This document shows positions 7,791 through 16,257 of a stretch of DNA of 64,000 nucleotides, in pieces. How positions within the stretch are numbered: the stretch's first letter is position 1; every line of letters begins with the position of its first letter. The notes under the pieces are model-generated. The model was not told where the DNA came from. It searched no databases and saw nothing but the letters and a program-made list of their open reading frames with translations. The stretch is from Sphingorhabdus sp. M41 (GTDB lineage: Bacteria; Pseudomonadota; Alphaproteobacteria; Sphingomonadales; Sphingomonadaceae). Position numbers and translations under genes: made by a program. Where the stretch lies: assembly GCF_001586275.1 (NCBI RefSeq), contig NZ_CP014545.1:2010501-2074500 (forward strand), read 5' to 3'.

Positions 7791-9137
7791 TCAGCCGCCC
7801 GCCACCGTCATACTGTCTGTGCGCAAAGTCGGGACATTGACGCTGTAGATATATTCCAGATCATCAGCCGCGATCAGGCTCTTGAACATATCTTTCAAAT
7901 TGCCGGCAATGGTGATTTCCGAGACCGGCGGTCCGATCTCGCCATCGGTAATGAGGAAACCGCCCGCACCGCGGCTGTAATCGCCGGTGACCGGGTTGAC
8001 ACCCATGCCGATCAATTCGGTGATATAGACGCCGTGCTTGATATCCCTGATCAGTTCCGCCTTGCTGACCGAACCGTTGCTCATATGCAGATTGGTGACG
8101 CTGACACCCGGTGCTCCGCCAACGCCGCGCGAAGCATGTCCGGTGGGTTGCAGGCCCAGCTGGCGCGCCGATGCGCTCTCCATGATCCATTGGGTCAGGC
8201 GACCATTGTCGATCAACTTGGTTTTCGCCGTGGGCAGCCCTTCGCCGTCAAATGCTTTCGACCGGAGACCGCGCTTGCGGTGCGGACAGTCGATGACGGT
8301 CAGGGCACTGTCGAATATCTGTGTATCAAGCGCATCGAGCAGAAAGCTGGTCTTGCGCGCGATGCTGGCCCCCGCAATTGCACTGACAAAATGGCCGAGC
8401 AGGCTATTGCCGACGCGAGGATCGTAGACGACCGGCATGGCGCCCGAGTCAAATCGCACCGGGTTGAGCCGCGAGACCGCCCGTTCTCCGGCTTCCCGGC
8501 CAATTTTTTCCGGATCGTCGAGATCTTCCAGAAAACGGACGCTGTCATAGGCATAGTCGCGTTCCATTCCGTCGCCTTCTCCGGCAATGACGCTCGCTGA
8601 CAGGCTGTAACCGCTGGTGGAATAGGCTCCGGAAAACCCGTGGCTCGTCGCCAGCGCAACGATGCTGCGACCGGCACTGGCTCCGCCGCCTTCGCTGTTG
8701 GTAACGCCCGTCACTGCCCGGGCAGCGTCTTCCGCTTTCAACGCAAGTTCGCGCAACAATTCTGGGTCCGGGTCCTGTCCGTCATCACCCTCGATTGCGT
8801 GGGGTTCCGTTTTCAGCAGCAATTCTTCGGGCGCGAGACCGGCATATTGGTCTTCCGGCGCCTCTTTGGCCATATCCAGTGCGCGTCCGACCAAAGACGA
8901 CAGGATTTGCGGATCCATGTCGGAGGAAGACACGGTTGCCGAGCGCCTGCCGACAAAAACCCTGAGGCCAATTTCTTCGCCTTCCGAACGCTCGACATCT
9001 TCGAGATTGCCAAGGCGCATCTGCACCTGTGTTGCGGCGTCGCACACATAGATGGCGTCGGCAGCATCGGCGCCGGCTTTTTTGGCTTGAGAAATGAGAG
9101 AGTCGGCGCGGTCCTGCGCTTCGGAAGGTTTCAGCAT
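7791..9137 (-). CDS. pmbA: TldD/PmbA family protein (PmbA/TldE-like)
   Basis: 448 aa, full length for PmbA/TldE, the non-catalytic partner of the TldD metalloprotease that degrades flexible peptides and matures some RiPPs (microcin B17, CcdA degradation in E. coli). Seen: SEGEEIGLRVFVGRRSATVSSSD near the N-terminus, AGHASRGVGGAPGVSVTNLHM-like central block, and YSRGAGGFLITDGEI near the C-terminus, all family hallmarks. The HExxxH metal motif of TldD is absent, which points to the TldE half. No tldD or peptide precursor gene is next to it. Downstream is the CysQ-like gene, about 87 bases away across the REP pair. Confidence 0.88.
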   Translation of the reverse strand: MLKPSEAQDRADSLISQAKKAGADAADAIYVCDAATQVQMRLGNLEDVERSEGEEIGLRVFVGRRSATVSSSDMDPQILSSLVGRALDMAKEAPEDQYAGLAPEELLLKTEPHAIEGDDGQDPDPELLRELALKAEDAARAVTGVTNSEGGGASAGRSIVALATSHGFSGAYSTSGYSLSASVIAGEGDGMERDYAYDSVRFLEDLDDPEKIGREAGERAVSRLNPVRFDSGAMPVVYDPRVGNSLLGHFVSAIAGASIARKTSFLLDALDTQIFDSALTVIDCPHRKRGLRSKAFDGEGLPTAKTKLIDNGRLTQWIMESASARQLGLQPTGHASRGVGGAPGVSVTNLHMSNGSVSKAELIRDIKHGVYITELIGMGVNPVTGDYSRGAGGFLITDGEIGPPVSEITIAGNLKDMFKSLIAADDLEYIYSVNVPTLRTDSMTVAGG

Positions 9138-9223
9138 GGGCCGGACATAGGTGCGGTGCCCGGCAAGGTCAACGATCTGCTGCTAAATGATGGCGAAACA
9201 ATAGTCCGTTTGGGAAACGATTT

Positions 9224-9616
9224 TCAGAGTATCGACGCAATGGCTTTGATCACGGCAACGAAGAGGACAGGCAGTCCCAGAGCCAGTAACCACAGAATGA
9301 CCTGATCGGCGCGGAATTTTGCCGCTAGACTTTGTTCGGAAAGGCCGCTGTTGCTCATATTGGCCCAGCGTTTCTCAAAATTGCGACAAAAGGGAATGAT
9401 CACGGCAACCAGCAGGATCAGCCCGAAATAGGGGGCGATCGACATGCCCTTGGTTTCGATGAAGCGCAGCACGATGAAAATTTGCGCCAATGTGTATACA
9501 AGCAACGCAGCCGCGCAATTGTTGCTCATTTTCTTGTCCCAGCGGACACCAATAGTTTGCACGTCCTGACGCGCTTGATGCTTGCTAACCGATTTTCGAG
9601 ACGCTGCTGCGACCAT
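9224..9616 (-). CDS. Small integral membrane protein, unknown function
   Basis: About 130 aa with three likely membrane helices: CAAALLVYTLAQIFIVLRFI, IAPYFGLILLVAVIIPFC and VILWLLALGLPVLFVAVIKAI. The start ATG 9616 is chosen because GAGGGG lies a few bases upstream; a longer frame from 9652 lacks a ribosome site. The N-terminus is basic (SRKSVSKHQARQD). No family is recognised. It lies alone between PmbA and the ene-reductase gene, on the same strand as PmbA but upstream of it by about 90 bases. Confidence 0.6.
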   Translation of the reverse strand: MVAAASRKSVSKHQARQDVQTIGVRWDKKMSNNCAAALLVYTLAQIFIVLRFIETKGMSIAPYFGLILLVAVIIPFCRNFEKRWANMSNSGLSEQSLAAKFRADQVILWLLALGLPVLFVAVIKAIASIL

Positions 9617-9826
9617 TTCTATTCCCCTCAGAATATCATCTCCAATGATCACCGGAAGTTTGCCCCCGTGCGATCTGTAATGAACACTATAGCCTATTTA
9701 TCGGAAAAGCCAAATAGACAGATTATCCGGCATTTTATGACACAATTGGCCAGTTCTGCTTGCCAAAAATTGCTCCATGCGACAGAATCAGTTTTCCATT
9801 GAAATTTACATTCCAAGGCTATTTCC

Positions 9827-11119
9827 ATGACCGTCTCCCTTCCCAACCCACTGACGCTTCCTTGCGGAGCCACATTGCCCAACCGTCTCGCAAAGGCCGC
9901 AATGACAGAAGGCATGGCAACGCCGGATGGCGTACCGACAGCGGAACTGGAACGGCTTTACGGGCTCTGGTCGGACGGCGGTGCGGGAATGTTGCTCAGC
10001 GGCAATATCCTGATCGATCGCAACCATCTGGAGCGCCCCGGCAATGTCATCATCGATCGCGTTGCGGACGACGCCATGATGACAGCACTGAAAAGCTGGG
10101 CGCAGGCGGCAACGCGGAACGGCAATCATTTCTGGGCCCAGATCAGCCATGCCGGTCGACAGACGCAAAGCAATGTCAACAAACATCCCAAGGCGCCGTC
10201 GGCCGTCAAACTCGGCCTGCCCGGCGGACAATTTGGCGAACCGGTTGCTCTGACAACGGGAGAGATTGAAGAACTGGTCGACCGCTTCGCACTGGCAGCC
10301 AAAACCTGTCAGGAAGCCGGTTTCACCGGCGCCCAGGTTCATGCCGCTCACGGTTATCTGCTGAGCAGTTTTCTCAGCCCGCGGTCCAATCAGCGCACCG
10401 ACGAATATGGCGGCAGTCTGGAGAACCGGGCCCGCTTCCTGCTTGCGGTGGTGGCAAAGACGCGCGCAGCAGTCGGTCCCGATTTCCCGATTTCGGTCAA
10501 GCTGAACAGCGCCGATTTCCAGAAAGGCGGGTTTAATTTCGAGGACAGTCTGCAGGTGCTAAAATGGCTGGAAGACGCCAGTGTCGATCTGGTGGAAATC
10601 TCCGGCGGCACCTATGAACAGCCCGCGCTGATGGGCGCGGACGGGATAGAAGAAAAAGAGGAGCAGAATGTCGCGCCGTCGACTAAGGCACGAGAGGCCT
10701 ATTTCGTCGATTTCGCAAAAGCGATGCAGGATGCGGTCAAGGTGCCACTGATGGTGACCGGCGGCTTTCGGACCCGGGCGGCGATGGAAACCGCGCTCGC
10801 CAGTGGTGCCGCCGATCTGATCGGTCTGGGGCGTCCGATGTGCGTAATGACTGATGCGCCGAAGCGTTTATTGGAAGGGTTGGAAGCATTACCGCGGTTC
10901 GAGGACAGGCTTCACCTTCTCCCTGGTTGGCTGGGCTTTCTGATGCGGTTTCAGATCGTCAAGGCAATGGCCAGCTTCGCCGTTATCTACTGGTTTTACG
11001 AACAGTTGGAAAATCTGGGCAAAAACGGCAAAACTGATCCGAATCTCGGCGTTTTCAAGGCATTTCAGGCCGTGGAGAAGCGGAATAAGCGCATTTTGGC
11101 AGCACGCAGCCCGGACTGA
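9827..11119 (+). CDS. NADH:flavin oxidoreductase / old yellow enzyme family protein
   Basis: A 430-aa FMN-dependent TIM-barrel protein. Family blocks: N-terminal NRLAKAAMTEGMA, GNVIID, WAQISHAGRQT, and the strong signature GAQVHAAHGYLLSSFLSPRSNQRTDEYGG with SLENRARFLL; later SVKLNSADFQKGG, EISGGTYE, VTGGFRTR and GLGRPM. HAAHGY holds the catalytic/substrate-binding pair of the class. It reduces activated C=C bonds of enones or acts in fatty acid or xenobiotic redox (substrate unknown). AAGG stands nine bases before ATG. The C-terminal 70 residues, with a hydrophobic stretch (MASFAVIYWFYEQL), are an extension seen in larger OYE-like proteins. Convergent with the lipoxygenase gene. Confidence 0.9.
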   Translation: MTVSLPNPLTLPCGATLPNRLAKAAMTEGMATPDGVPTAELERLYGLWSDGGAGMLLSGNILIDRNHLERPGNVIIDRVADDAMMTALKSWAQAATRNGNHFWAQISHAGRQTQSNVNKHPKAPSAVKLGLPGGQFGEPVALTTGEIEELVDRFALAAKTCQEAGFTGAQVHAAHGYLLSSFLSPRSNQRTDEYGGSLENRARFLLAVVAKTRAAVGPDFPISVKLNSADFQKGGFNFEDSLQVLKWLEDASVDLVEISGGTYEQPALMGADGIEEKEEQNVAPSTKAREAYFVDFAKAMQDAVKVPLMVTGGFRTRAAMETALASGAADLIGLGRPMCVMTDAPKRLLEGLEALPRFEDRLHLLPGWLGFLMRFQIVKAMASFAVIYWFYEQLENLGKNGKTDPNLGVFKAFQAVEKRNKRILAARSPD

Positions 11120-11155
11120 TCCGGGACTGCGCAGGTCTGTTGGAAACTGCCGCCG

Positions 11156-13135
11156 CTAGATATTGGTGCTGGTCGGGATCTGGCTCGGCTGCAGATAGAC
11201 ATAGGGATGCATCCGGCGTTGATTGCGCGCGATGATCCTCGATTCGACCGCTCTCAATCCAGCCTTAAAGCGCGCCAACGGTCCTTCATCGCCGATGATA
11301 GCGGGGTCCTGAAACCAGTTTTTATATGGAAAGCGGTTAGTACGATAATCGCCGAGCGGGCGATAATAGACCGAACCGAGCAGTTCCAGTGACGATAATT
11401 GCAGCAATCCCAAAGACATAGGCGGCATATATTCCAGCCATTCCGCCTTGCTGTGATCCTTCTGTTCGGTGGGCGCAGCTGTCCAGCCCGCTCCGGTAAC
11501 AGCCGGGGCAAAAGTCATCATCGTGCGTTGCGGGAAATTGACCGCAGCATGCTGGGCGCTGGCGGTAAAGATGATCATCGTGCAGACGTCGACCAGCTGG
11601 GCACGTGTGGTTATCGGCCTGAACCCGACAATATGGCCTTCCGATGCAATGGATGCGCGCCATAAAGCCAGTTCGGTATCTCCGGTCACGGCATCGTCAT
11701 CGGCATAATAGATATCGATATATTGTGCGGCCCAGTCGTGGATTGCAGACCAGACGAGCAGAGCGTCTTCGCGATAGGGATAGTCCGGCAAGCTGGCAGT
11801 ATCGGCGACGTTTCGCTCGGCAAAATCAACCGGCGTCATTTTCTTGTAAAAATCGAAAGACAGGCGCGCCTGGACCGCAGCGGCCTGACTGGACTCGATC
11901 GTGCCGCCAAAGAAAGCGTCGATCGGACCACCCTTGTTGATCAATGTTTCCACCGCCAGATTGTTGATGAACAATGTTCCTTCAAAATGCGGCACCAGCA
12001 ATGACCAGAGCGGATGGACATCGGCGAGATTGCGGCGGGTCGCAACGGCAATGGCTTCGCTGACCAGATGGGTGCCGGCAAGATGGACGAACAGTTCGTG
12101 ATAATTGCAGTCGGCGACCTGGACGACAAATTTCGCCATTTCCCAGCCCCATTTGTCCGACGCGGCGTCCGAGGGGGTCATCACCGGATATTGACCATTC
12201 TCCTGCCCGCACTGGATCGCAACCGGCCGGAGCGAAGATCCACCCGGCGGGACGGCGAACAAAGCCATCGGACGGTAGACAAATTTGGCATGTCCTTGCC
12301 AGACGCCCGCAACAAGCACCTCCAGGTCCGTGTAATCGCACAGAAATACCCGGCCTTCGGCAAGCGCCCTGGCGAGACTGTCCCCGCCCATGACGGATGC
12401 ATATTGCGCCGCCGTCACCGGAAACTTGTCGGGAATCTGGTCAATGCCTTGCAGCAACATCGGATTGGGTCCCGCCACCCGTAGCCGGGCAAATTCGTCA
12501 TCATCCTGGAATGTATAGGCGATTCCGGGGACCGGGAGGGTCTGATACAGATCGCGATAGGCCTCGATCGAACGCGTATTCGCCACTTCTTCGGCCTTAA
12601 GGACGTCGATTATCACGGTTATTATGTCGCGAAGGACGCTGTCATAGGCTATCAGGGCTTCGATATCGGCGCCGTGTACCGCCTGCTCGATAGCGCTCTC
12701 GAGACCGGGGCCGGCAATTTCCACGCGATGTTTTTCGCGCAACGCTTCCACTTTCGACGCAAGCTCCTCGGCCTCCGCCAGTGCATCGGTGATAATTTTC
12801 TGTCCTGCCTGGCTGAGCGCCTTGAATATCGGCTGCAGCAGGACAGCCTTGACGTTGTTCAATATCGCGATGCCCACCTGGAGTACTTCGAACCACCATT
12901 GGATCGAGGGCTGATCATCGGAGGGCACTTGCGTAGCCAGCGGTACGCCGGGCAAGGTCGCAACGTCTGTGGTCCATTGATATATTGTAGAGGTTTGGTT
13001 GATCTGAGCCCGGCGCTGCGCGCGCTGCGCCTGGCTGTCATTTTGCGGCAGACTCGGATGAACCGCGCCTCGCTTCACAGCCTCTGCCGCGCTGTTTTGC
13101 GACGGGACAATCGGACTGGCGTTTTCAAATGACAT
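11156..13135 (-). CDS. Lipoxygenase (bacterial, PLAT-less)
   Basis: A 659-aa non-heme iron dioxygenase that would insert O2 into polyunsaturated fatty acids. All five iron ligands of the family can be placed: H346 and H351 in YHELFVHLAGTH, H529 and N533 in SAQHAAVNFPQ, and the C-terminal isoleucine I659 (PTSTNI). HPLWSLLVPHFEGTLFIN follows the first pair exactly as in plant and animal enzymes. There is no PLAT beta-barrel; residues 80-200 are helical in character, as in other bacterial enzymes. No signal peptide is seen, unlike secreted Pseudomonas LoxA. The gene is monocistronic, divergent from a GGDEF gene. Regio- and stereospecificity cannot be read. Confidence 0.93.
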   Translation of the reverse strand: MSFENASPIVPSQNSAAEAVKRGAVHPSLPQNDSQAQRAQRRAQINQTSTIYQWTTDVATLPGVPLATQVPSDDQPSIQWWFEVLQVGIAILNNVKAVLLQPIFKALSQAGQKIITDALAEAEELASKVEALREKHRVEIAGPGLESAIEQAVHGADIEALIAYDSVLRDIITVIIDVLKAEEVANTRSIEAYRDLYQTLPVPGIAYTFQDDDEFARLRVAGPNPMLLQGIDQIPDKFPVTAAQYASVMGGDSLARALAEGRVFLCDYTDLEVLVAGVWQGHAKFVYRPMALFAVPPGGSSLRPVAIQCGQENGQYPVMTPSDAASDKWGWEMAKFVVQVADCNYHELFVHLAGTHLVSEAIAVATRRNLADVHPLWSLLVPHFEGTLFINNLAVETLINKGGPIDAFFGGTIESSQAAAVQARLSFDFYKKMTPVDFAERNVADTASLPDYPYREDALLVWSAIHDWAAQYIDIYYADDDAVTGDTELALWRASIASEGHIVGFRPITTRAQLVDVCTMIIFTASAQHAAVNFPQRTMMTFAPAVTGAGWTAAPTEQKDHSKAEWLEYMPPMSLGLLQLSSLELLGSVYYRPLGDYRTNRFPYKNWFQDPAIIGDEGPLARFKAGLRAVESRIIARNQRRMHPYVYLQPSQIPTSTNI

Positions 13136-13182
13136 GATGGCTCCTGAGCTGGGTTTCAGAGTAGATCATGCTAAACATTGTC

Positions 13183-13201
13183 GGTTAATTCGAAGTAAAC
13201 C
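13183..13201. promoter_or_regulatory. Dyad in the lipoxygenase/GGDEF divergent promoter
   Basis: GGTTAATTCGAAGTAAACC is an imperfect inverted repeat centred on TTCGAA with GGTT/AACC arms. It lies 48 bases upstream of the lipoxygenase start and about 100 bases upstream of the GGDEF gene, a plausible operator position. No regulator gene is adjacent, so the binder is unknown. Confidence 0.35.
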
Positions 13202-13300
13202 AATGTATCACGAGCCCGCTGCAGGCCCCTTGCGAACTGCATGATACGAACGGATACTAGGCTTAACGAGACCTTTACAAATAGTCGCTAGCAACGCGCC

Positions 13301-14461
13301 ATGCAGTCAGCCATCCGACAATATCTACAGCGGCTTATCCCAGCGGTTCCGGAGGTGGTCCGGGACGAATTTGCCATTTTGAGCGCGACGCGCCTGCAAA
13401 GCCAGTCGCGCGCTTTGTTTCTGGCGATGTTTCTGACCATCCCCTTCGTTCTCTATGCCTCCAGCGCTGGTGCCGATCCTTGGTTACGCTATGGCATGCC
13501 GCTGGCGATGGGCAGCTTTTGCCTGGTCGGCTTTGTTTCGCTGATCAAGGACCGCAACGCTTCGGGCAGTCCGGACCGGGCGCGCAAATTCATCGCCGAA
13601 GCGACATTTTTCTCGGCAACCATCTGCGTCCTCGTCAGCGCCTGGTGCGTGCTCAGTTGGGTCAATGCACCTGACGATATGCGGCTGTTCTATCCCTTCA
13701 CCCTCGCCATGGGATCGCTCACGACCATCTATACCCTGGCCACGATCCGGCTGGCGGCGATACTCAATATCATCATCGGCATAGTCCCGATCACAATCAT
13801 CCTGCTATTGTCCGGTGACCCGGTTGCCTGGTCAGCTGCAGCCAGCCTGGTCATGGTTTCGACATTTCTGTTCCGCCTGATCACGCAGCAGAACGACCAG
13901 TTCATCCATTTGCTGGTCCTGCAACATGATATGAGTGAACTGGCCCATACCGATCCGCTCACCGGCCTGTTCAACCGCCGGGTATTGGCCGAACATCTCG
14001 AGCGTCAGATCGCAGAGGAAGATCACGAGCGCGAATTTACCGTAGCCCTGTTGGATCTTGATGGATTCAAGCCGATCAATGACCAATTCGGTCATGCTGT
14101 CGGTGATCAATTACTGATAGATGTAGCCAACCGGCTCCAGCGGGCGTGCGGGAAAAATGGTATCGTCGCGCGCATGGGTGGCGATGAATTCGCCATTTTA
14201 TTTTCCCCGGATTCAACCATATCCAGTTCCGCCTGTGCCGACCATATTCTGACGGCGCTGGTCCCGCCCTGTATTGTTCAGGACCATGTCATTCGGGTCC
14301 AGGCGAGCATCGGGACTGCCTCTTGGCCGCAGGACGGCAAGACAGCCAACAGCTTGCTTGAGGCCGCAGATCAACAGCTTTATGCGGTGAAAGATTATGC
14401 TTCCAAAGCACAAGTCTTCCACTCCAAACGGGGCGAGAAATTGCGCTCTACCAATAGATAA
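13301..14461 (+). CDS. Membrane-anchored diguanylate cyclase (GGDEF)
   Basis: 386 aa: about six hydrophobic segments in the first 200 residues (for example ALFLAMFLTIPFVLYA, YGMPLAMGSFCLVGFVSL, FFSATICVLVSAWCVL, LAAILNIIIGIVPITIILLL), a short linker, then a GGDEF domain with HTDPLTGLFNRR, LLDLDGFKPIND and the intact active-site loop MGGDEFA. Such enzymes make cyclic di-GMP from two GTP. The product-inhibition RxxD site that should lie just before the loop reads GKNG, so feedback inhibition is probably absent. Together with the HD-GYP protein and the PilZ protein the window holds synthesis, breakdown and receptor parts of c-di-GMP signalling, though not in one locus. Confidence 0.9.
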   Translation: MQSAIRQYLQRLIPAVPEVVRDEFAILSATRLQSQSRALFLAMFLTIPFVLYASSAGADPWLRYGMPLAMGSFCLVGFVSLIKDRNASGSPDRARKFIAEATFFSATICVLVSAWCVLSWVNAPDDMRLFYPFTLAMGSLTTIYTLATIRLAAILNIIIGIVPITIILLLSGDPVAWSAAASLVMVSTFLFRLITQQNDQFIHLLVLQHDMSELAHTDPLTGLFNRRVLAEHLERQIAEEDHEREFTVALLDLDGFKPINDQFGHAVGDQLLIDVANRLQRACGKNGIVARMGGDEFAILFSPDSTISSSACADHILTALVPPCIVQDHVIRVQASIGTASWPQDGKTANSLLEAADQQLYAVKDYASKAQVFHSKRGEKLRSTNR

Positions 14462-14482
14462 AAGCCGCTTGCCCTGTCGGTG

Positions 14483-16168
14483 CTAACCCAGTTCGTCCTC
14501 CCGTAATGCCTTGCGATCCAGCTTGCCGATCATTGTTTTGGGCAGACTGTCACGGATCACGACATCCACGACCCGCTCATGCTTGCCGAGCTGCGGGTTA
14601 AGCCAATTTTTCAGTTCTTCACCGGAAATGGCCATTCCCGGTTCCAGCGAGACATAGGCCTTGGGGCTCTCTCCCCGATAGGCGTCGGGAACACCGATCA
14701 CCAGCGCTTCCTTGACCGCTTCATGCTTGTAGAGCACTTCCTCGACCTGGCTCGGGAAGACCTTGAAACCGCCAACCGCTATCATGTCCTTCAGCCGGTC
14801 GACAATCTTGATATAACCATCCTCGTCGATCGTCGCGACATCCCCGGTACGCAGGAAACCATCGACAAACACCTGTTCGTCTTCCTGCGGCAGATTCCAG
14901 TAACCTTGCATCACCTGTGGACCGGAGAATATCAATTCTCCCGGTTCGCCTTCGGGAACGGGCTTTGTCGGATCGGCCTTGTCAACCAGCTTGACCCAGG
15001 TCCCCGGCATCGGCTGACCGATGGTCCCGGGCTTGTTGAGGCCTTCATAGGGATTGGCGCTGACCACGCCGCAGCTTTCGGTCAGGCCATAGCCCTCGAC
15101 CAGCTTGGCACCGGTCTTCGCCTCGAATTTCTTCTTGAGCTCCATCGGCAAGGGCGCACCACCCGAGACACAGACCTTGAGGGATGAGAAATCGGTCTTG
15201 TCGATATCGGGATGGTCGAGCAATGCCTGATACATGGTTGGCACTCCGGGCATGGCGGTAATCTTGGTCCGGCTGATGGCTTTCAATGTCTGCTTCGCAT
15301 CAAAGCGCGGCAGCATCACAATCTCCCCGCCCCGCTCGACCGTGCGATTGAGCACGGCGCTATTGGCAAAGACGTGGAAGAAAGGCAGCACACCCATCAG
15401 CCGGTCGACATCATCGATAAACGGGTCGATGCCATTGATCTGCCGCGCATTGGCGGTCAAATTCTGGTGGCTGCACATTGCGCCTTTTGGCGTGCCGGTG
15501 GTGCCGCCGGTATATTGCAGCAATGCAATATCCTTGTCCGGCCGGATATTGGGGGCCTTGTAATTGCCATCATTGTTGATCAGCTCCGAAAAAGGAGTGA
15601 TCCGGTCATCGTCCGGTTGCGGGCTATTCTCCTTGCGGCGGAACAGCGAATAGAACAGGGCTTTCCCAGCGGGCAGCGCTCCGGCAACGCTTCCGACAAT
15701 CAGCCGTTCGAGACTAGATTCTTCGAGCACCTGATAGGCGGTCGGAAACAGCGCGGTGGCGGACAATGTGAACAGGATTCTGGTGCCGCTATCTTCCACC
15801 TGATGATTCAGCTCATCGACCGTGTAGAGCGGTGAGAAATTGACGACCGTCGCACCGATCGCCATCGCGCCATAATAAGCGCTGACATAATGCGGCACAT
15901 TGGGCAGATAGAGGCCGATCCGGTCCCCTTTCCCGATGCCCATATCCTGAAGCCCCTTGGCCACACGAACCACGCCGGCGGCCACTTCGGCATAGCTATA
16001 TTTGCGGCCCATGAAATCGAGCAGATTCGCGTCCCCGCGCCGTCCGGCCGAGCGGAAGAACATTCCGGGCATCGACAGGGGCGGGTAGAACTGGTCCCAC
16101 TGGGTGGGATGGTTGTAATGCGATTTCCAGATCGGTGGCTGGTCAGTTGGTGTGTCAGTCATTGACAT
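14483..16168 (-). CDS. fadD: Long-chain fatty acid--CoA ligase (FadD-like)
   Basis: An adenylate-forming acyl-CoA synthetase of 561 aa from ATG 16168 (M45 at 16162 also possible). A longer frame to 16294 would overlap the divergent MFS gene and is disfavoured. Motifs: YTGGTTGTPKGAM (AMP-binding P-loop), GYGLTESCG, RTGDVATIDEDGYIKIVDRLKDMI and the C-terminal lysine in KTMIGKLDRKAL. It activates fatty acids at the membrane for beta-oxidation or lipid synthesis. The length equals that of E. coli FadD. No other beta-oxidation gene is adjacent. No strong Shine-Dalgarno is seen before either ATG. Confidence 0.9.
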   Translation of the reverse strand: MSMTDTPTDQPPIWKSHYNHPTQWDQFYPPLSMPGMFFRSAGRRGDANLLDFMGRKYSYAEVAAGVVRVAKGLQDMGIGKGDRIGLYLPNVPHYVSAYYGAMAIGATVVNFSPLYTVDELNHQVEDSGTRILFTLSATALFPTAYQVLEESSLERLIVGSVAGALPAGKALFYSLFRRKENSPQPDDDRITPFSELINNDGNYKAPNIRPDKDIALLQYTGGTTGTPKGAMCSHQNLTANARQINGIDPFIDDVDRLMGVLPFFHVFANSAVLNRTVERGGEIVMLPRFDAKQTLKAISRTKITAMPGVPTMYQALLDHPDIDKTDFSSLKVCVSGGAPLPMELKKKFEAKTGAKLVEGYGLTESCGVVSANPYEGLNKPGTIGQPMPGTWVKLVDKADPTKPVPEGEPGELIFSGPQVMQGYWNLPQEDEQVFVDGFLRTGDVATIDEDGYIKIVDRLKDMIAVGGFKVFPSQVEEVLYKHEAVKEALVIGVPDAYRGESPKAYVSLEPGMAISGEELKNWLNPQLGKHERVVDVVIRDSLPKTMIGKLDRKALREDELG

Positions 16169-16257
16169 TCGTGTAAGTGAAGCAGCGTTAACTGACAATG
16201 AAAATTGCGCGATATTTGGTTCCCTTTCCTTTTGCCGAGCGTGTAGGGCAACGCCCC

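Noticed and set aside
7728-9305. Plus frames of 290 and 221 codons opposite pmbA
   Set aside because: Antisense shadow; PmbA motifs on the minus strand are unambiguous.
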